Shown piece after piece: positions 20,261-31,310 of a stretch of DNA of 64,000 nucleotides. The position numbers were made by a program, and so were the translations under genes. This stretch comes from Adiantum capillus-veneris (taxonomy: Eukaryota; Streptophyta; Polypodiopsida; Polypodiales; Pteridaceae), in contig CM043946.1 in the NCBI GenBank assembly GCA_014529385.2, forward strand, positions 20,514,577-20,578,576, written 5' to 3'. Within the stretch, counting starts at the first letter, position 1. Each line of letters begins with the position of its first letter. The notes beneath the pieces are model-generated. The model was not told the origin of the DNA. It did not search any database and worked only from the letters and a program-made list of their open reading frames with translations.

Positions 20261-23181
20261 ATAAGGACGCTGTTTGCTATGTTTTGCATCTGATTTTAAA
20301 GAAATTGTATGTTGGCATATCGATGGATCAACTCCTTTGAGGTCTTTGTAGGATCATGCAAACACATCTTTATATTTCTTGAGAAGTTGTGTTAGCAGTT
20401 CTTCTTCTTCATGCTCTAAATCAGTTGCTATATAGACCGGCTGAGGCTCTTCACCTGGTTCAGGGAGGTCCATCCGTTTAGCATTTTTCGGCCCATCATA
20501 AGATTCCTGGTTTGTTCTTTCCCTGACTGGTGGTGTCATTATGATTTTTCTGTCCTGGATGGTGAATTTCCAATAGTGTGATGGTACATTCATGTTTCCT
20601 TTTTCTGACTCTCCTTTTCCATCACTATCTCCCTCAGTAGTCCATTCCTCTCGGAAAGACCGTTTCAGGTATTGGTATTTCTGTTTACGCTCTAGTTTGG
20701 TCCACTCTGGGTCTTTTGTTGTTTTTGTTTTTGTTTTTTGAGATTTTTGTGATTTTTGTGATTTTGTTTTGGTTTTAACTTTTGGTACTTGTTTTATTTC
20801 CTCTCGCGTTCTTTCCCTTTGAACTTTTGAGAATCTTCCTGATATTTGATCTTTTACACAATCCTCTGCTTTTACAAGCATTAGATAGTGAGTTTTATCT
20901 TTTATCCTGGGTGTCAGGTTCTCTCTCGCTTTGTTTCCTGCTCGTTTTTTCCTATAGCGTTCTTGGCGTCTAGGGTGCTGATTAGCAAAATCATAAAACT
21001 TGATATTCTCTGTTTTCTCCCCACGCTCACTTGAGTTGTCTGACACTCATTATCTGCATCGCTATTTACCTCCAGATGTTCAGAGGAGTTATAAAACTCT
21101 TCTTGTTCTGGTGGTTCTACCATCTCATCTCCTCCCGGTATAAGTCTTACCATGTAATAGGGTAGCACATCATAGCCATTCTTGTCGCAAAATTTTGTTG
21201 TTGGACTATCTGTAATGGTACAGACATCCAATGTTGCTAGTATGTGTTCCCATTCCAGAGGTTCTAAGGCATCTTCAGAAAAAGGTTCCGGAATATAATC
21301 TTTGTCCTCAATCGCTCTTTCTAAGACACATTCCTCTCGTTTTAAGCTCCCACAATGTGAAGCTCCGCACATCCATAGCTCTTTTTGTTGCCCTAACCAT
21401 GCTGGGACTTCCGATCCTGCCCATGTAGCTGAATCAAACTCTTCCACTGGTGTCTGGTTCACATCCTTGTAACTATGGTCTTTCAGGTGTATTTTGATTG
21501 TTGTCTCGCCATGTCTGAGGTATATGTGGTCGTAACCCCAATCTTGGACCATCTTTAATTGTCTCATGAATGGTCTTCCTAAGATGATCTCATAATTGTT
21601 CTCTTTGTTGAAATCGACTATTGCAAATGTATGCTCATACTCGATTCCGCATGAAGTGACAATCACTTTTTCTAAGAGTCCTAGAGGCTTCTCCATGAAC
21701 CCATCAGCCAATTGCAATTTCATTCTGGTAGCTCTCAAAGCTGGTTTTTCCCATTTTTTTCAGATTTCCTTGGTGGCGATAGCAACTCTTGCTCTACTGT
21801 CAAGAATAGCCTTGGAAACTACTCCTTGGAATTCTACTAGTAGCATGGTGTTTCTATCTTCTCCCTCACAATACTCTCCAACCTTGTTTAAAGGTACTGG
21901 CCTAGTGTTTAGTTGAGGCCTGTCCAATTCTCTGATCCCTTCCTGAAGCTTTGAGGTGGGGTCTTTCACTCCAAATTTTTCTAGGCATTTTCCTACTGTG
22001 GTCCACATGTTTGGTCGTAACCTCAGGAGTTCGGCTAATGTGATTGTGCATGCTACAGGAGTGGACAATAACTCAATCAACCCTTGTGAATCCATCACTT
22101 TGTTAGAAGGAAGTCTTTGAGATGGGATTGCTCTCACCTCAGACTTGGCTTCATACTCTCCTAGGTAAGAGGGTAGAGTTTTTAGCGAGTCTGGTTGGCT
22201 GTGCCCCGAACTAATTGACCCCTGGTCTCCCCCTTGTGAATGTATATCAAAGTTCATTTGTGATCTTGCCTCCTCAAATTCTTCAATAGGAGGTAAGATC
22301 TCATTTTTCTCTTTTTTCATGCTGTTCATGTGGTAACTCACCCTGTTAGCTTCGTTGGCCTCACGGATTTGCTTCCACAGATCCTCTAGACCGTTACAAT
22401 CCTTACCCATTTCTGCCAATGTTTTAGGCTGGAACCCGTCACTTGCCTCATCTGTTGTATTTGGCACTATGATAGGCTCTCCCCTAAACTCATAGGCATT
22501 TGTGAGTCTTTCCTTCGTTTCTACTTGTTCCTCTAAAGCTGGTTTGATAGGGGTTGGAGCTGGTACTTCATGCCCATTTGCAGGTTTACCAAGCGGGTTT
22601 TCTATCAAAGATTGAGATGTTTCAATCATGTTTCTACACATTTCCAACCTCTGTTTTCCTATTTCAGTATATGGATAAGTCATCCATCTTTGCTCTTGGG
22701 TTTGGTTCTTTTTGAGTCTGGCTTCGTAAGCTTTTAAAAGTGCATTTAACTGCTCATTTACCTTGTCTGCCAGTACTGATCCTCCTGATCCTGCACTTTT
22801 GGGTTCTGCTATTTCCTTGGGTGCTATGGTTTCCGCGGTGTGTGAGCTTAGGCTAGCTAGATCCTCTAACCACTCTAATCTATCCTTTGTGTGTTTTGAC
22901 TTCTCGGATAGAGCAGTTTGCTCTCGTTCTTTCTTGGCTTTCATACGCGCCTTTCTAGCCTTCCAAGTGCTTCTCTGATTTTTCGTTTCTGAACTTGGGG
23001 CATCGGTTTTTGGCTCTTCAATTATGGGCTCATTCATCATTCTTTGAGCTTGGGCTTGTGTCACTGCCTGAATAGGTATGATTGTCTCGTTTTCTGACCC
23101 TCCACTGGAAGGCAACGCTTCTAGCATGTTCAAGGTAGTTTTCGCTCCTTCGCTCGGGTTCTTTGGGCAATCAGGAATCAA
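20261..23181 (-). pseudogene. Element A first retropepsin with flanking charged spacers
   Basis: The middle of this stretch (about 21500-21830) is the ordinary pol protease: an AILDS loop, then MKLQLADGFMEKPLG, then TFAIVDFN and the closing IILGRPFMRQL, followed by DWGYDHIYL. The same blocks occur in element C at 52020-52320. On the gag side lies a long acidic and Lys/Glu-rich linker. On the RT side is a very basic spacer (about 20650-20820) with runs of Lys, Ser, Gln and Thr. The protease matures gag-pol. The linkers have no recognised domain. The region has some breaks but is largely open. Confidence 0.8.
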
Positions 23182-25785
23182 ATGAGTAACTCCACAATCG
23201 GTGCAATATGCGTTGACTCTAATGATTTAATCATGAAGACAGTATCTTAGCCAATGCTCTCCACCACACTTGTAGCAGGGTCCTTTAGGCTGTTGAGGTG
23301 CTCCTTGAGCTCCCCTTTGTTGGTATGCATGTCTCTGTCCGCCCATGCCTCCGTTGGCTATGAACAACAATGTTCGTTCATCCAAGCTATATCTTCCTTG
23401 TCCTACTGCCTGTGCAGCTGTTGGTGGTCCTGCACCTCCCATCATGCTCCATGGTTATGGTGTCGAGGGTTCTTCAGGTGGATAATAGGCAAGATTTGCC
23501 GCATATCCTTTGGGATGTTCATAATATGCATGCATAGGTACCAAAGCCTTCTCTTTGGATTCGGTTACTGTTGGTGTGTATCTTATGCCAACTGGTCGTA
23601 ATCTTGGTAGGGGTGGTTGTTGCCCCAACACTAGTTGTGGTCTTTCGACACCTACAGGTCCTGGTAGATTGTCTGCTTCATACCTAGGCATCGGTGGAAC
23701 TTGAGGAGGTGCTACTTGAGCTTCAGGAGCGTAAGGTCTCTCTCTCACATATCCCTTGTTATAATAACATTCCTCCGTCCCATGGTTTGTCCATTTTTGT
23801 TCAATAGCACACCACTTGGGCTGTTTAGCCTGGGGTTTGGCGTACAAGTTAATCTTTTTTAGCACTTCCTCTACAGGCTGCTCCTGGTTTACAACTACTT
23901 CTCCTTTTGGTGCTGTCTTAGAAGACTTGCTTCCGCTTTGTTGTGAGGATGAATCATCGTCAAGATCCTTGAACTCACCCTCTTTGTAGACCGCACAATT
24001 GTCCACAAGGTAAAGAGCCTCTTTAGTTAACTCATTCAACGTCGTGCTCCTTTTCATATGTAAGTCCTTCTGGAGATTTGCATTCCTTAGTCCTTGGATA
24101 AATATAATCATAAGTCTGGACTGAGTTGGCAGTTCTTCCACAGGGCATAACTTAACATATCTTTCTAATCGTAGGGCTGCCTTATGCACAGATTCCCCGT
24201 CTTTCTGTTTGAATTTATGGATTTGTGAGACCGTATTATGAGCTATCCCCCTTTGTGAGAATTCCTCGACAAACTCGTTAAACACCTCCTCCATAGACTC
24301 AAAGTCTCTACGCTCCACAAAGTCAAACCACGTAGCAACGTCATCCTCTAGGGTTAGTCCAAATCCTACAAATTGGGTAGGGAAGGCTAACACCTCTTCC
24401 GCTCTAATTACACGCACAAAGGCTGCTACATGATCTCTCAAATCTTTGTTTCTCGTGTATTTCTTGTTTACCCATTTTTGCACTTGAGAAGGTCTGATTC
24501 TACGATGGTCTACAAATCTCATCATTGGATCTCCTCGCCCCATTCTATATATATCCTTTGGTCTTCTGTAGTAGGCTGGTTCCTCTCCCAATGGTGCTCC
24601 TAAGCCATAATTTCTAACATGTCTTGCAAGAGATGGTTCATCTCTTCGAACTCGTTCTATGGGTGGTCTTCCAGGCTCTGTTGACCCTTGTGTCTTTGGC
24701 TTACTCTCTCCTTGATGCCATGAATAGAGTGGTGATTCTTGTAAATCCCTTAGCCCTCGTGTGGCTTGATAAAGCCATGTCAAAGCCATGCTTGCAATGA
24801 TTGCACTCTGTCAAAGCCATGCTTGCAATGATGGCTAAGTTGCTGGTTGGTTTTGGTTGTTGAGTGTCTGCAGTCGGGTAGAATGTGAGGTTGCGTCATA
24901 CTCCTGTGAAAAGGGATTTGTCGACTTGCTAGGGGTGTAGGTGGCTCTTGGCACTTCATCGGGGGCATATGTTGATGCTCCTGGAACTGTTGCCCTTTCT
25001 ACCTCCTCTGGGAGAATACGTTGGTATTCTTGCCCGTACCTATCAACAAAAACTATCTCCTTCCCCATTGCAATTTGATAAGAGAATAAATAAAGAACCT
25101 TGTCTTTGCTTAACACGTTTGGGTATGGTTCTTTGCAACGAAAGTAAGAGACTATTCCCTCGCTCTCATGCTTGTAAATTCCCACATTCTCATTATAAGT
25201 TGAAACCCTGGTTGTTTTCTTATCATACATAAAAATTGCTCCAGGTCGATCAATGTTTGGAGGCGGTTCTTGAGTTTCTGAAACCATTTTCCCCTTCGCC
25301 ATGTTATCTCCGTATTTGTTGTAATCTTCAGGGTTACTAACTATCAGATAGTGGTTCCCCTTTTCGTCTCGGAATCTATCTCCATCATCATAGACTCAAA
25401 CTATCTCCAGTCTTTGAGCCGGTCTTTCTTCAATACAAATACACTTACGTCCTCGATAGTCAGAATAAACTAGGGCTCCCCTTGAGTTTGTTCCTTCTAA
25501 GAAGATCACAGTGAACTTGGAATCATTCAAAGGATTAAATGAGGTGCTTCCTCCTGGCATTGGTCCGTCATAGGTGAAACCTCCTGGCTGTTGACTACCC
25601 ATCATGAAGAAAGATTTGTTTGATGAAGTGTCAATATCACTACCCTCCTCAATAATCGATGCTAGTGGATCTAGTCTTGCCTCAGTTACACTCTCCTCGG
25701 TGGACACTAAGCTACCTTGGTCACTTGCCACCTTTTGGTCTCTAAAAATGTATCTTCCTGATCTTAAATTCATCGAAGTTAGCAA
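23182..25785 (-). pseudogene. Element A gag with twin zinc knuckles
   Basis: Gag forms the particle and binds element RNA. The retrotransposon gag core is at about 24000-24480, with DDVATWFDFVE, then FNEFVEEFSQRG and KQKDGESVHKAALRLERYV. Further on, KWCAIEQKWTNHGTEECYY is a conserved block also found in element C. Near the C-terminal end are two knuckles, CYKCGGEHWLRYC and CTDCGVTHLIPDC, both of the form CX2CX3HX4C rather than the usual CX2CX4HX4C. The N-terminal part (25785-24835) is a separate region without a known domain. The reading frame is interrupted a few times. Confidence 0.82.
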
Positions 25786-27566
25786 TGAAACTTATCACAA
25801 TTCCAACCACTCACCTGGCAAAGGATTAGTCTCCGCACAACTTCTTGCTTTGCTGCTGAATATACCTGTACACAAGCGTTTAATTTTGGCAATCGAATCA
25901 AAGCATTTAACTGCTAGAGGTTATCTTAGTAATGATTGGTATAACTGGAGAGTTAACCTCAATCACTATTGTATTTTATATACTGCTGATGTTTAGGATT
26001 AGGTCTGCTAATTTGGAACTGTACTTCCCTCGGATGTTGGTTAATTTACGTGAAAAGTCTGAATTCAGTCTTTGGTCCATCAAAAGGTCAAACAAGGTCC
26101 AAATTCACTTCTGAAGAAGTTCTGGAACCCTTAAGCCAAATGGAACCTCACTGTATAAGCTTAGTCAAATTTTTTTCTTCACTAAGTCCCAGTAGACATC
26201 CTACGTGTAGGATGTCTCCTGCTCTGTTTTGCCTGGATTCTTGCACTATGGATTCCCCTTGATGTACTGAGTCCACAATTGTTTTTACTTTTTGATTTGG
26301 ACACCTATAAGCTGGTCAATGGATCAGAAATCTGTTTTGACAGCCTGCTGGTGGTCTTGATCAGTCAAATCAACCCCAATTTGGACCAAAATTGACTAGG
26401 AGGCTTGCCTCAGGCTATACAACACCTTGCTCTGTCCACAGTCAGTGTCTGGCTTCAATTTCTTGCTTTAAACATCCTACACGTAGGATGTCTTTTTCAT
26501 CAGATTAGCTTCAAATGCAAAGCACAGACTCTCCTTGAGATGCTGACCACTTTGGTATGCTCAAAATTAGGTTTGGAGTGCAAAATCACACAGATGACAT
26601 CCTACGTGTAGGATGTCTTTTTGTTTTGTTTGACCCCTGGCTTGACCCACAGCTTCCCCTTGATGTCAGCAACCCAGTGGTATGATTAGATTTTGGTTTG
26701 GATTTCAAAAGTCTCCAATTTTAGCTGTTCTAGCCTTTTTCAGTCAAAAGTGCTAAAATCTGCTTAGAACCCAATTTTATCACCCAAATGGGATGAAACC
26801 TCTCTCAGTCACTCAATATATCATGCAGATCATGTTCATGCAGCCATCCTATGGTTTTGGTCTTAAAATAATACCTTGGCACAATTTGGGTAGGATGTCT
26901 TGCAATTTCAGTCTATCTGGCCTTATCCTGTCAAGATATGGTCAAATTTTCACTTTCCAGGTGAAAATAGGGTAAAACCTACATTCTGAACACACCGGTC
27001 AACTCAAAATTCCAAAATTCCCCCTAGATTGGCCTGTAGACATCCTACGCGTAGGATGTCTCCTGGCTTAAAATTAATTTTTTTCCTGACAGAAATGCTC
27101 TTAATGCTCTGCAGCCCTATCAGAAACACTCACAGTAACTTTTGGACTGCAGGTTTCAAACGCACTTTTGCGTCTTTTACAACCTTGTGATGACTCTAAC
27201 AAGCAAGTATACATGCATGAAGTGCTCTAGATCCTGAATCATGATGTCCTACTTACTCTACTCCTACTCCTCATGTGAAATGGTGATAATGGTGTTTTGG
27301 TTGCTTTTTGGCCTCTCCGGACTCTCAAGCTCTCCTTTCACTGCTTCTACCACTCCAACTCCTACTCTCTACTCAACTAATACCTAAGTCTACCTAAAAA
27401 TACCTAAGTCGAAGGATCTAGGCCACACACACGCTCCCTAGACTCCCTCTAAGACCTAGAGAGTCCTCCACCCTCTGATCCTATCTAAATGTAAAACGAG
27501 ACTCTTGGCAAGCCAAAGAGTCCCTATCCTCAAGGACTAGTCTCGATCACCTACCTAAGGTTTTCG
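25786..27566 (-). other. Element A leader between primer site and gag
   Basis: About 1.8 kb of non-coding sequence between the primer site and gag, unusually long for a Ty3 element. It contains the P1 palindromes and little else that is conserved. Small plus-strand frames here have no recognisable motif. Confidence 0.75.
26195..27060. repeat. P1 palindrome array in element A leader
   Basis: Four 22-bp palindromes lie at 26195-26216, 26471-26492, 26596-26617 and 27039-27060, and a decayed half site at 26891-26899. The arms are GACATCCTA and TAGGATGTC, with one arm base changed at 26471. The centres are CGTG, CACG, CGTG and CGCG. The 27039 copy is a perfect palindrome. Start-to-start distances including the half site are 276, 125, 282 and 161, so a period near 280 is visible in two interleaved series. 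Confidence 0.93.
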
Positions 27567-27584
27567 TCCCCGACAGCGGCGCCA
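27567..27584 (-). other. Element A primer-binding site (Asp-tRNA type)
   Basis: The minus strand reads TGGCGCCGCTGTCGGGGA one base inside the LTR end. This matches the plant tRNA-Asp 3' end with two differences and is a known variant in plant Ty3 elements. Confidence 0.85.
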
Positions 27585-27585
27585 A

Positions 27586-28515
27586 TGTTGGACGGATACT
27601 CCACAACGGACGTTAGCACAGCGAGAACTCACCTAACAAGATTTGTCAGCTAAGGACGAAGCTCGACCCGCAGGCACGCGGAAGCAAGCATAGGGTGTCA
27701 ACCTACACTTGACCAACTCCTAACTAATTACTATAGAGGTATCTACCCAATGTCTAAGTCACAGCCTTCAAGAGTGCATAAGAGGAAACTTCCTACAACG
27801 CTTTCTAGAGCCGAACACCCATCAAACAATCTCGAAACACCACAGAACTTGAAGGATACCCTACTAACACCAATAGGTTTCTCTCCCTAAGGTCTATGAA
27901 CCAAAACCCCAACCCAAAGCACCTGGTGCAGAATCACGTAGGATATCTGGCCGAAATTTGTAGGTCATTGTTTCCGAAATCTAAAGTGCCTAATGTGTAT
28001 CTCTACTCAATGCGAACGCATAAATATGCTGCAATGCAAAATCGGACAACGTATGCTCACCGAATCACCAGATGAAGCTCGTAGATGGAGCTCGCAAAAC
28101 CGGACCGTACGCACGCAATGTAGGTATTGGCATGTAGCTCTCATCGGGGGCAACACGCTGCACTTCTCCACACTCGATTCCGACCACCGGTGCGCGCGTA
28201 GCGTCAAGATGAAGCTCTCACTCTCTCTCGTACACAGTACGCTCACTCACAGACTTCAAAACTTTTTTAAAATGACAAAAGGTTTTTCATTAAGGTCAAG
28301 AAGTGGTATAAATACCTTACAATTCTCAAACCCTAATGTTCCAATTTAACCATCTACTCAATATAAATGTCAAAATTGGGATACAATCCGAAAACTTCTG
28401 TAAGCCCCAATATTTACAAGGTGAAATGTCGGGTTTTTCTCAATGAATGAATAATCACAAAAAATCATAATTTGTCGAGCAGTCAATTTCCATAGGGTGT
28501 GTCCAGTTTCTAACA
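27586..28515 (-). repeat. Element A 5' LTR
   Basis: 930 bp, starting TGTTAGAAAC on the minus strand and ending in CA at the primer site. A TATA-like TATTTATA lies about 200 bases in (near 28310). The element C LTR has the same start (TGTTAG), length (921) and TATA position. Element B LTR sequence begins immediately outside, with ATATG at 28516-28520 as the candidate target site. Confidence 0.8.
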
Positions 28516-29370
28516 ATATGTCAGAAGGCTATCACTTATACTACTTAACTCTCATTGGCTAAGCTAGGAGAGGTCCAATGAGGTGCTAGCAAGAGAAAAT
28601 AGCAAGAGGGATCGACGGAGAGAGAGAGAGGGGGCTGAATTTTACAAGGCATTATTGCATACACACTCACACAATCTCATGTGTGGAGCAATAATGGACT
28701 CTCTCTCCTCTCAAGCTTTAATGGAAAGCTTATCACCTACTCCATGCCTGTGAGAAGGGAGGCCTACAACAACAACTCTTGGTTTTGTGATGCAAATCCA
28801 ACCAAGAGCCAAGATTCAATGCATGCTCATCTCCTCCACCATGCTAATTACTAAGCTAAGCTATGCTAATATGAGTGATTATGTGAGGAGATGTACATCT
28901 TTCTCGTAAGACTACTCCTTCCTCTCAATCTACTCTCATACCCCACTAGCTCTCACCATCTTCAAAGGTGTGTGAGGTCTTGGGTCTGAGACCGTGAGGG
29001 AATTGATGTTGTGTTTTATAAATGTTTTTCTTAGTGCTTGAATCTTCCATCTTCATTGCACTAGCTAGTATTGAAGGAACACAAAGGATTGTATTGTAAA
29101 ATGTCTCTCTTGATGGGAGAAACCATAATACAAAGCCTTTTGGAGGGGGGACCGGCTCTATGTAAATCTGGCCCTCAACTATTGTCAATAGCTTAATTTC
29201 TCTCTCTTTTGAAGTATTGTTCATGCTATCTAATTAGATATCATACTTTTTGTTGCTCTCTCCACCCAAGCACTCTTGTTATTCTCATTAGGAATCTATT
29301 CTAATGAAATGCTCACTATGTTCATTCTATTTTCCACTACACACAAGTTACTAGGCCCTTAAATGTTACA
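28516..29370 (+). repeat. Element B left LTR, 3' part
   Basis: The sequence aligns with the 3' half of the D LTRs (blocks such as CCAACCAAGAGCC, TCTCTTGATGGGAGAAAC and GGGGGGACCGG) and ends TTACA at the primer site. Its 5' part is absent at the junction with element A. Confidence 0.85.
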
Positions 29371-29371
29371 T

Positions 29372-29383
29372 TGGTATCAAAGC
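29372..29383 (+). other. Element B primer-binding site (initiator-Met tRNA)
   Basis: TGGTATCAAAGC, one base after the LTR end, is the usual complement of the initiator-Met tRNA 3' end with one difference. Confidence 0.85.
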
Positions 29384-29769
29384 ACAAGGTTTCTCTTTTC
29401 TTGCTCAAGAAGGGAGGTCCTCAAGCTAGCTATAAATGGTTGGTACTATTAATTGAATTTGAGTAAGTAGAATACAAAATTTTCAGCCTTGTAGTGCGCC
29501 TGTCTTTGTGTAGATAACGAGGCATCACCGTTGAGAGCTATGGTCTTAATAGTGGAGTCCTACGGGGCTTGCCTACGGCTTAACCACTATTGATCTATTA
29601 GAAGCTTGATAGGGGCCGGTGCTATTTTGGTGTTGAAAGACCCTCTCTTCTATTCCTTGCAATTAATGGTATTCGAGACACAGGTACAGTAGCTTGAGTG
29701 TTTTTCTAAAGGGTTAAAGAGGAGTAGCAACTAGGGCTTGAAGTGCCAAAAGTACACCTAAAATTTTTT

Positions 29770-31310
29770 AGAATGTCTGACAATCGTAAAGAGAATTAAT
29801 GTTAATAGCTTTGATTTTGCTAATGAGCAGGTTACTAATGATGCCCCTATGCTTGTTAACTACCTCATTTCTAGGCTTCAGCAAGGCATGGGTAATCCAT
29901 CCCTCCAAAGTGAAGTGCAATGGCAGCTTTGTGCTCATGGGATTCTCCAAGCTCCCCACCATGATGAGAGAGTACCTAGGAAGCCTCCTTGTGAGACTCC
30001 CAAAAGAGGCCTCTCTCCGATTCCGGGAGAGAAGAGGATCTATACGAAAGGCTCAAAATTTTGCTTCTTGATGACGCATATCCTTCTCAAAGGCGAACTA
30101 TAGAGCTTCCACCAAAGGAACGAGAAAGAAGTGAGTCTCCTACCACCTCAACAGAGATGGCTCCACAAAGACGGCGGGCTAAACTCTCTCCATCACCTCC
30201 AAAATGGAGAAGACCATCACACAATTCTCCACACCATAATTCAAAGAGGGATGAAAAAAATCAAGAGAATAAAAAGGCGAGAAAGAGGATATCCTCTTCC
30301 TTATCTTCTTCATCCTCTTCCTCTTATGAAAGTGATGGTGCAGACAAAGAAGATCAAGGCAAGAAAAAGGGGAGAAAGAGGTCACCCTCTTCTCCATCTT
30401 CCTCAAATTCTTCATCTTTTGAAGAAAGTGATGGTGCAACTTTTGAACCACAAAAAGAAGAGTCCATACGAAATCCTATGCAGTATGGAAGAGGTCGTCC
30501 AAGCTCAAGAAGTTCAAAGAGGGAGGAAAGAGCATCTCTTTCCTTACCTATGATGGAACCTTTGGTACTACGAACAAAGTCTTGGCCTTTATCCAACAAT
30601 TCAATGCGACGTTTGGAGATGAGGGCTTCACGGAGTCCTCTAAGCTACACCATGTAGCTATGCACTTTCAAAAGATTGACACGCAATGGTGGTCTAGCCT
30701 ATGGGCCAACGTGAAGCTCCACAAAATGAAAAGCTTTAAGAGATTCCATTATGAAGCAGTTTTTGGCCACCGATGCCAAAGAAAAAGTACTCACCGAATG
30801 GCAAAGCTTGAAGCTCTCTCCGTACGAATCCATTCACAAATATGTAGACAAGGTTTGGGACTTACATCTCAAAGCCACTGTCTTCAAAAAGATGGATTTT
30901 GGAGAGCAAAAGCAAAAATTTTGCGCAGGCTTAATTGAATAAATAGTGGAGTATGTCAACTCGATCCCAAAGGCCACACACCATATCGGTGGTTATACAC
31001 CATACTATAGTGGCTTCTCGAATCAATTTCCAAACATGGGCTAAAGGAAATTATAAGCCCACAAAAAACAAGGGTTCCAATGAGCCTAAGGAAAAGGACA
31101 ATGTCCAAAAGGAGAAGGGACTTTACAAAGGCAAAAAAAAACTCTCTCCTGAAGAGCTTGAGCGTTATCTCAAGGATGACCACTGTGTCAAGTGCGGCGA
31201 GCAAGTGAATGCATACCGTGCTTGTTCCCAAAAAAACACCCGCCATGAACCTCCTAGAGCTACCTTGGTTGAAATCCAAGAAGAGGAAGCTCACCACAAA
31301 GGGTCTCCTC
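29770..31310 (+). pseudogene. Element B gag
   Basis: Gag packs the element RNA. After an N-terminal helix-rich part comes a Ser/Arg/Lys-rich segment (about 30130-30450) with repeats such as KGRKRSPSSPSSSNSSS. The gag core follows at about 30560-30960, then a zinc knuckle region beginning CVKCGEQ at about 31190. Element D has the same plan. The frames are interrupted several times. Confidence 0.8.

Larger units (their letters stand above)
14078..28515 (-). mobile_element. Element A: large Ty3/gypsy retrotransposon, broken
   Basis: A minus-strand LTR element of at least 14.4 kb. From its 5' end it carries an LTR of 930 bp (27586-28515), an Asp-tRNA-type primer site, a palindrome-bearing leader, gag with zinc knuckles, a first retropepsin, RT, RNase H, a double integrase zinc module, integrase core, a second retropepsin-like ORF and a promoter-like block with one more palindrome. 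No 3' LTR matching the 5' LTR is visible; the element stops at the inverted-repeat arm at 14077. It inserted into the left LTR of element B, whose sequence resumes at 28516. The coding part is moderately degraded, roughly ten breaks. The lineage is Ty3/gypsy, nearest in style to the Tat/Athila group by primer site, size and extra ORFs, but I cannot place it firmly. Confidence 0.85.

Noticed and set aside
26195-27060. CRISPR array
   Set aside because: The repeats are palindromes at about 125-280-bp spacing in a plant retroelement leader, not short direct repeats with 30-40-bp spacers.
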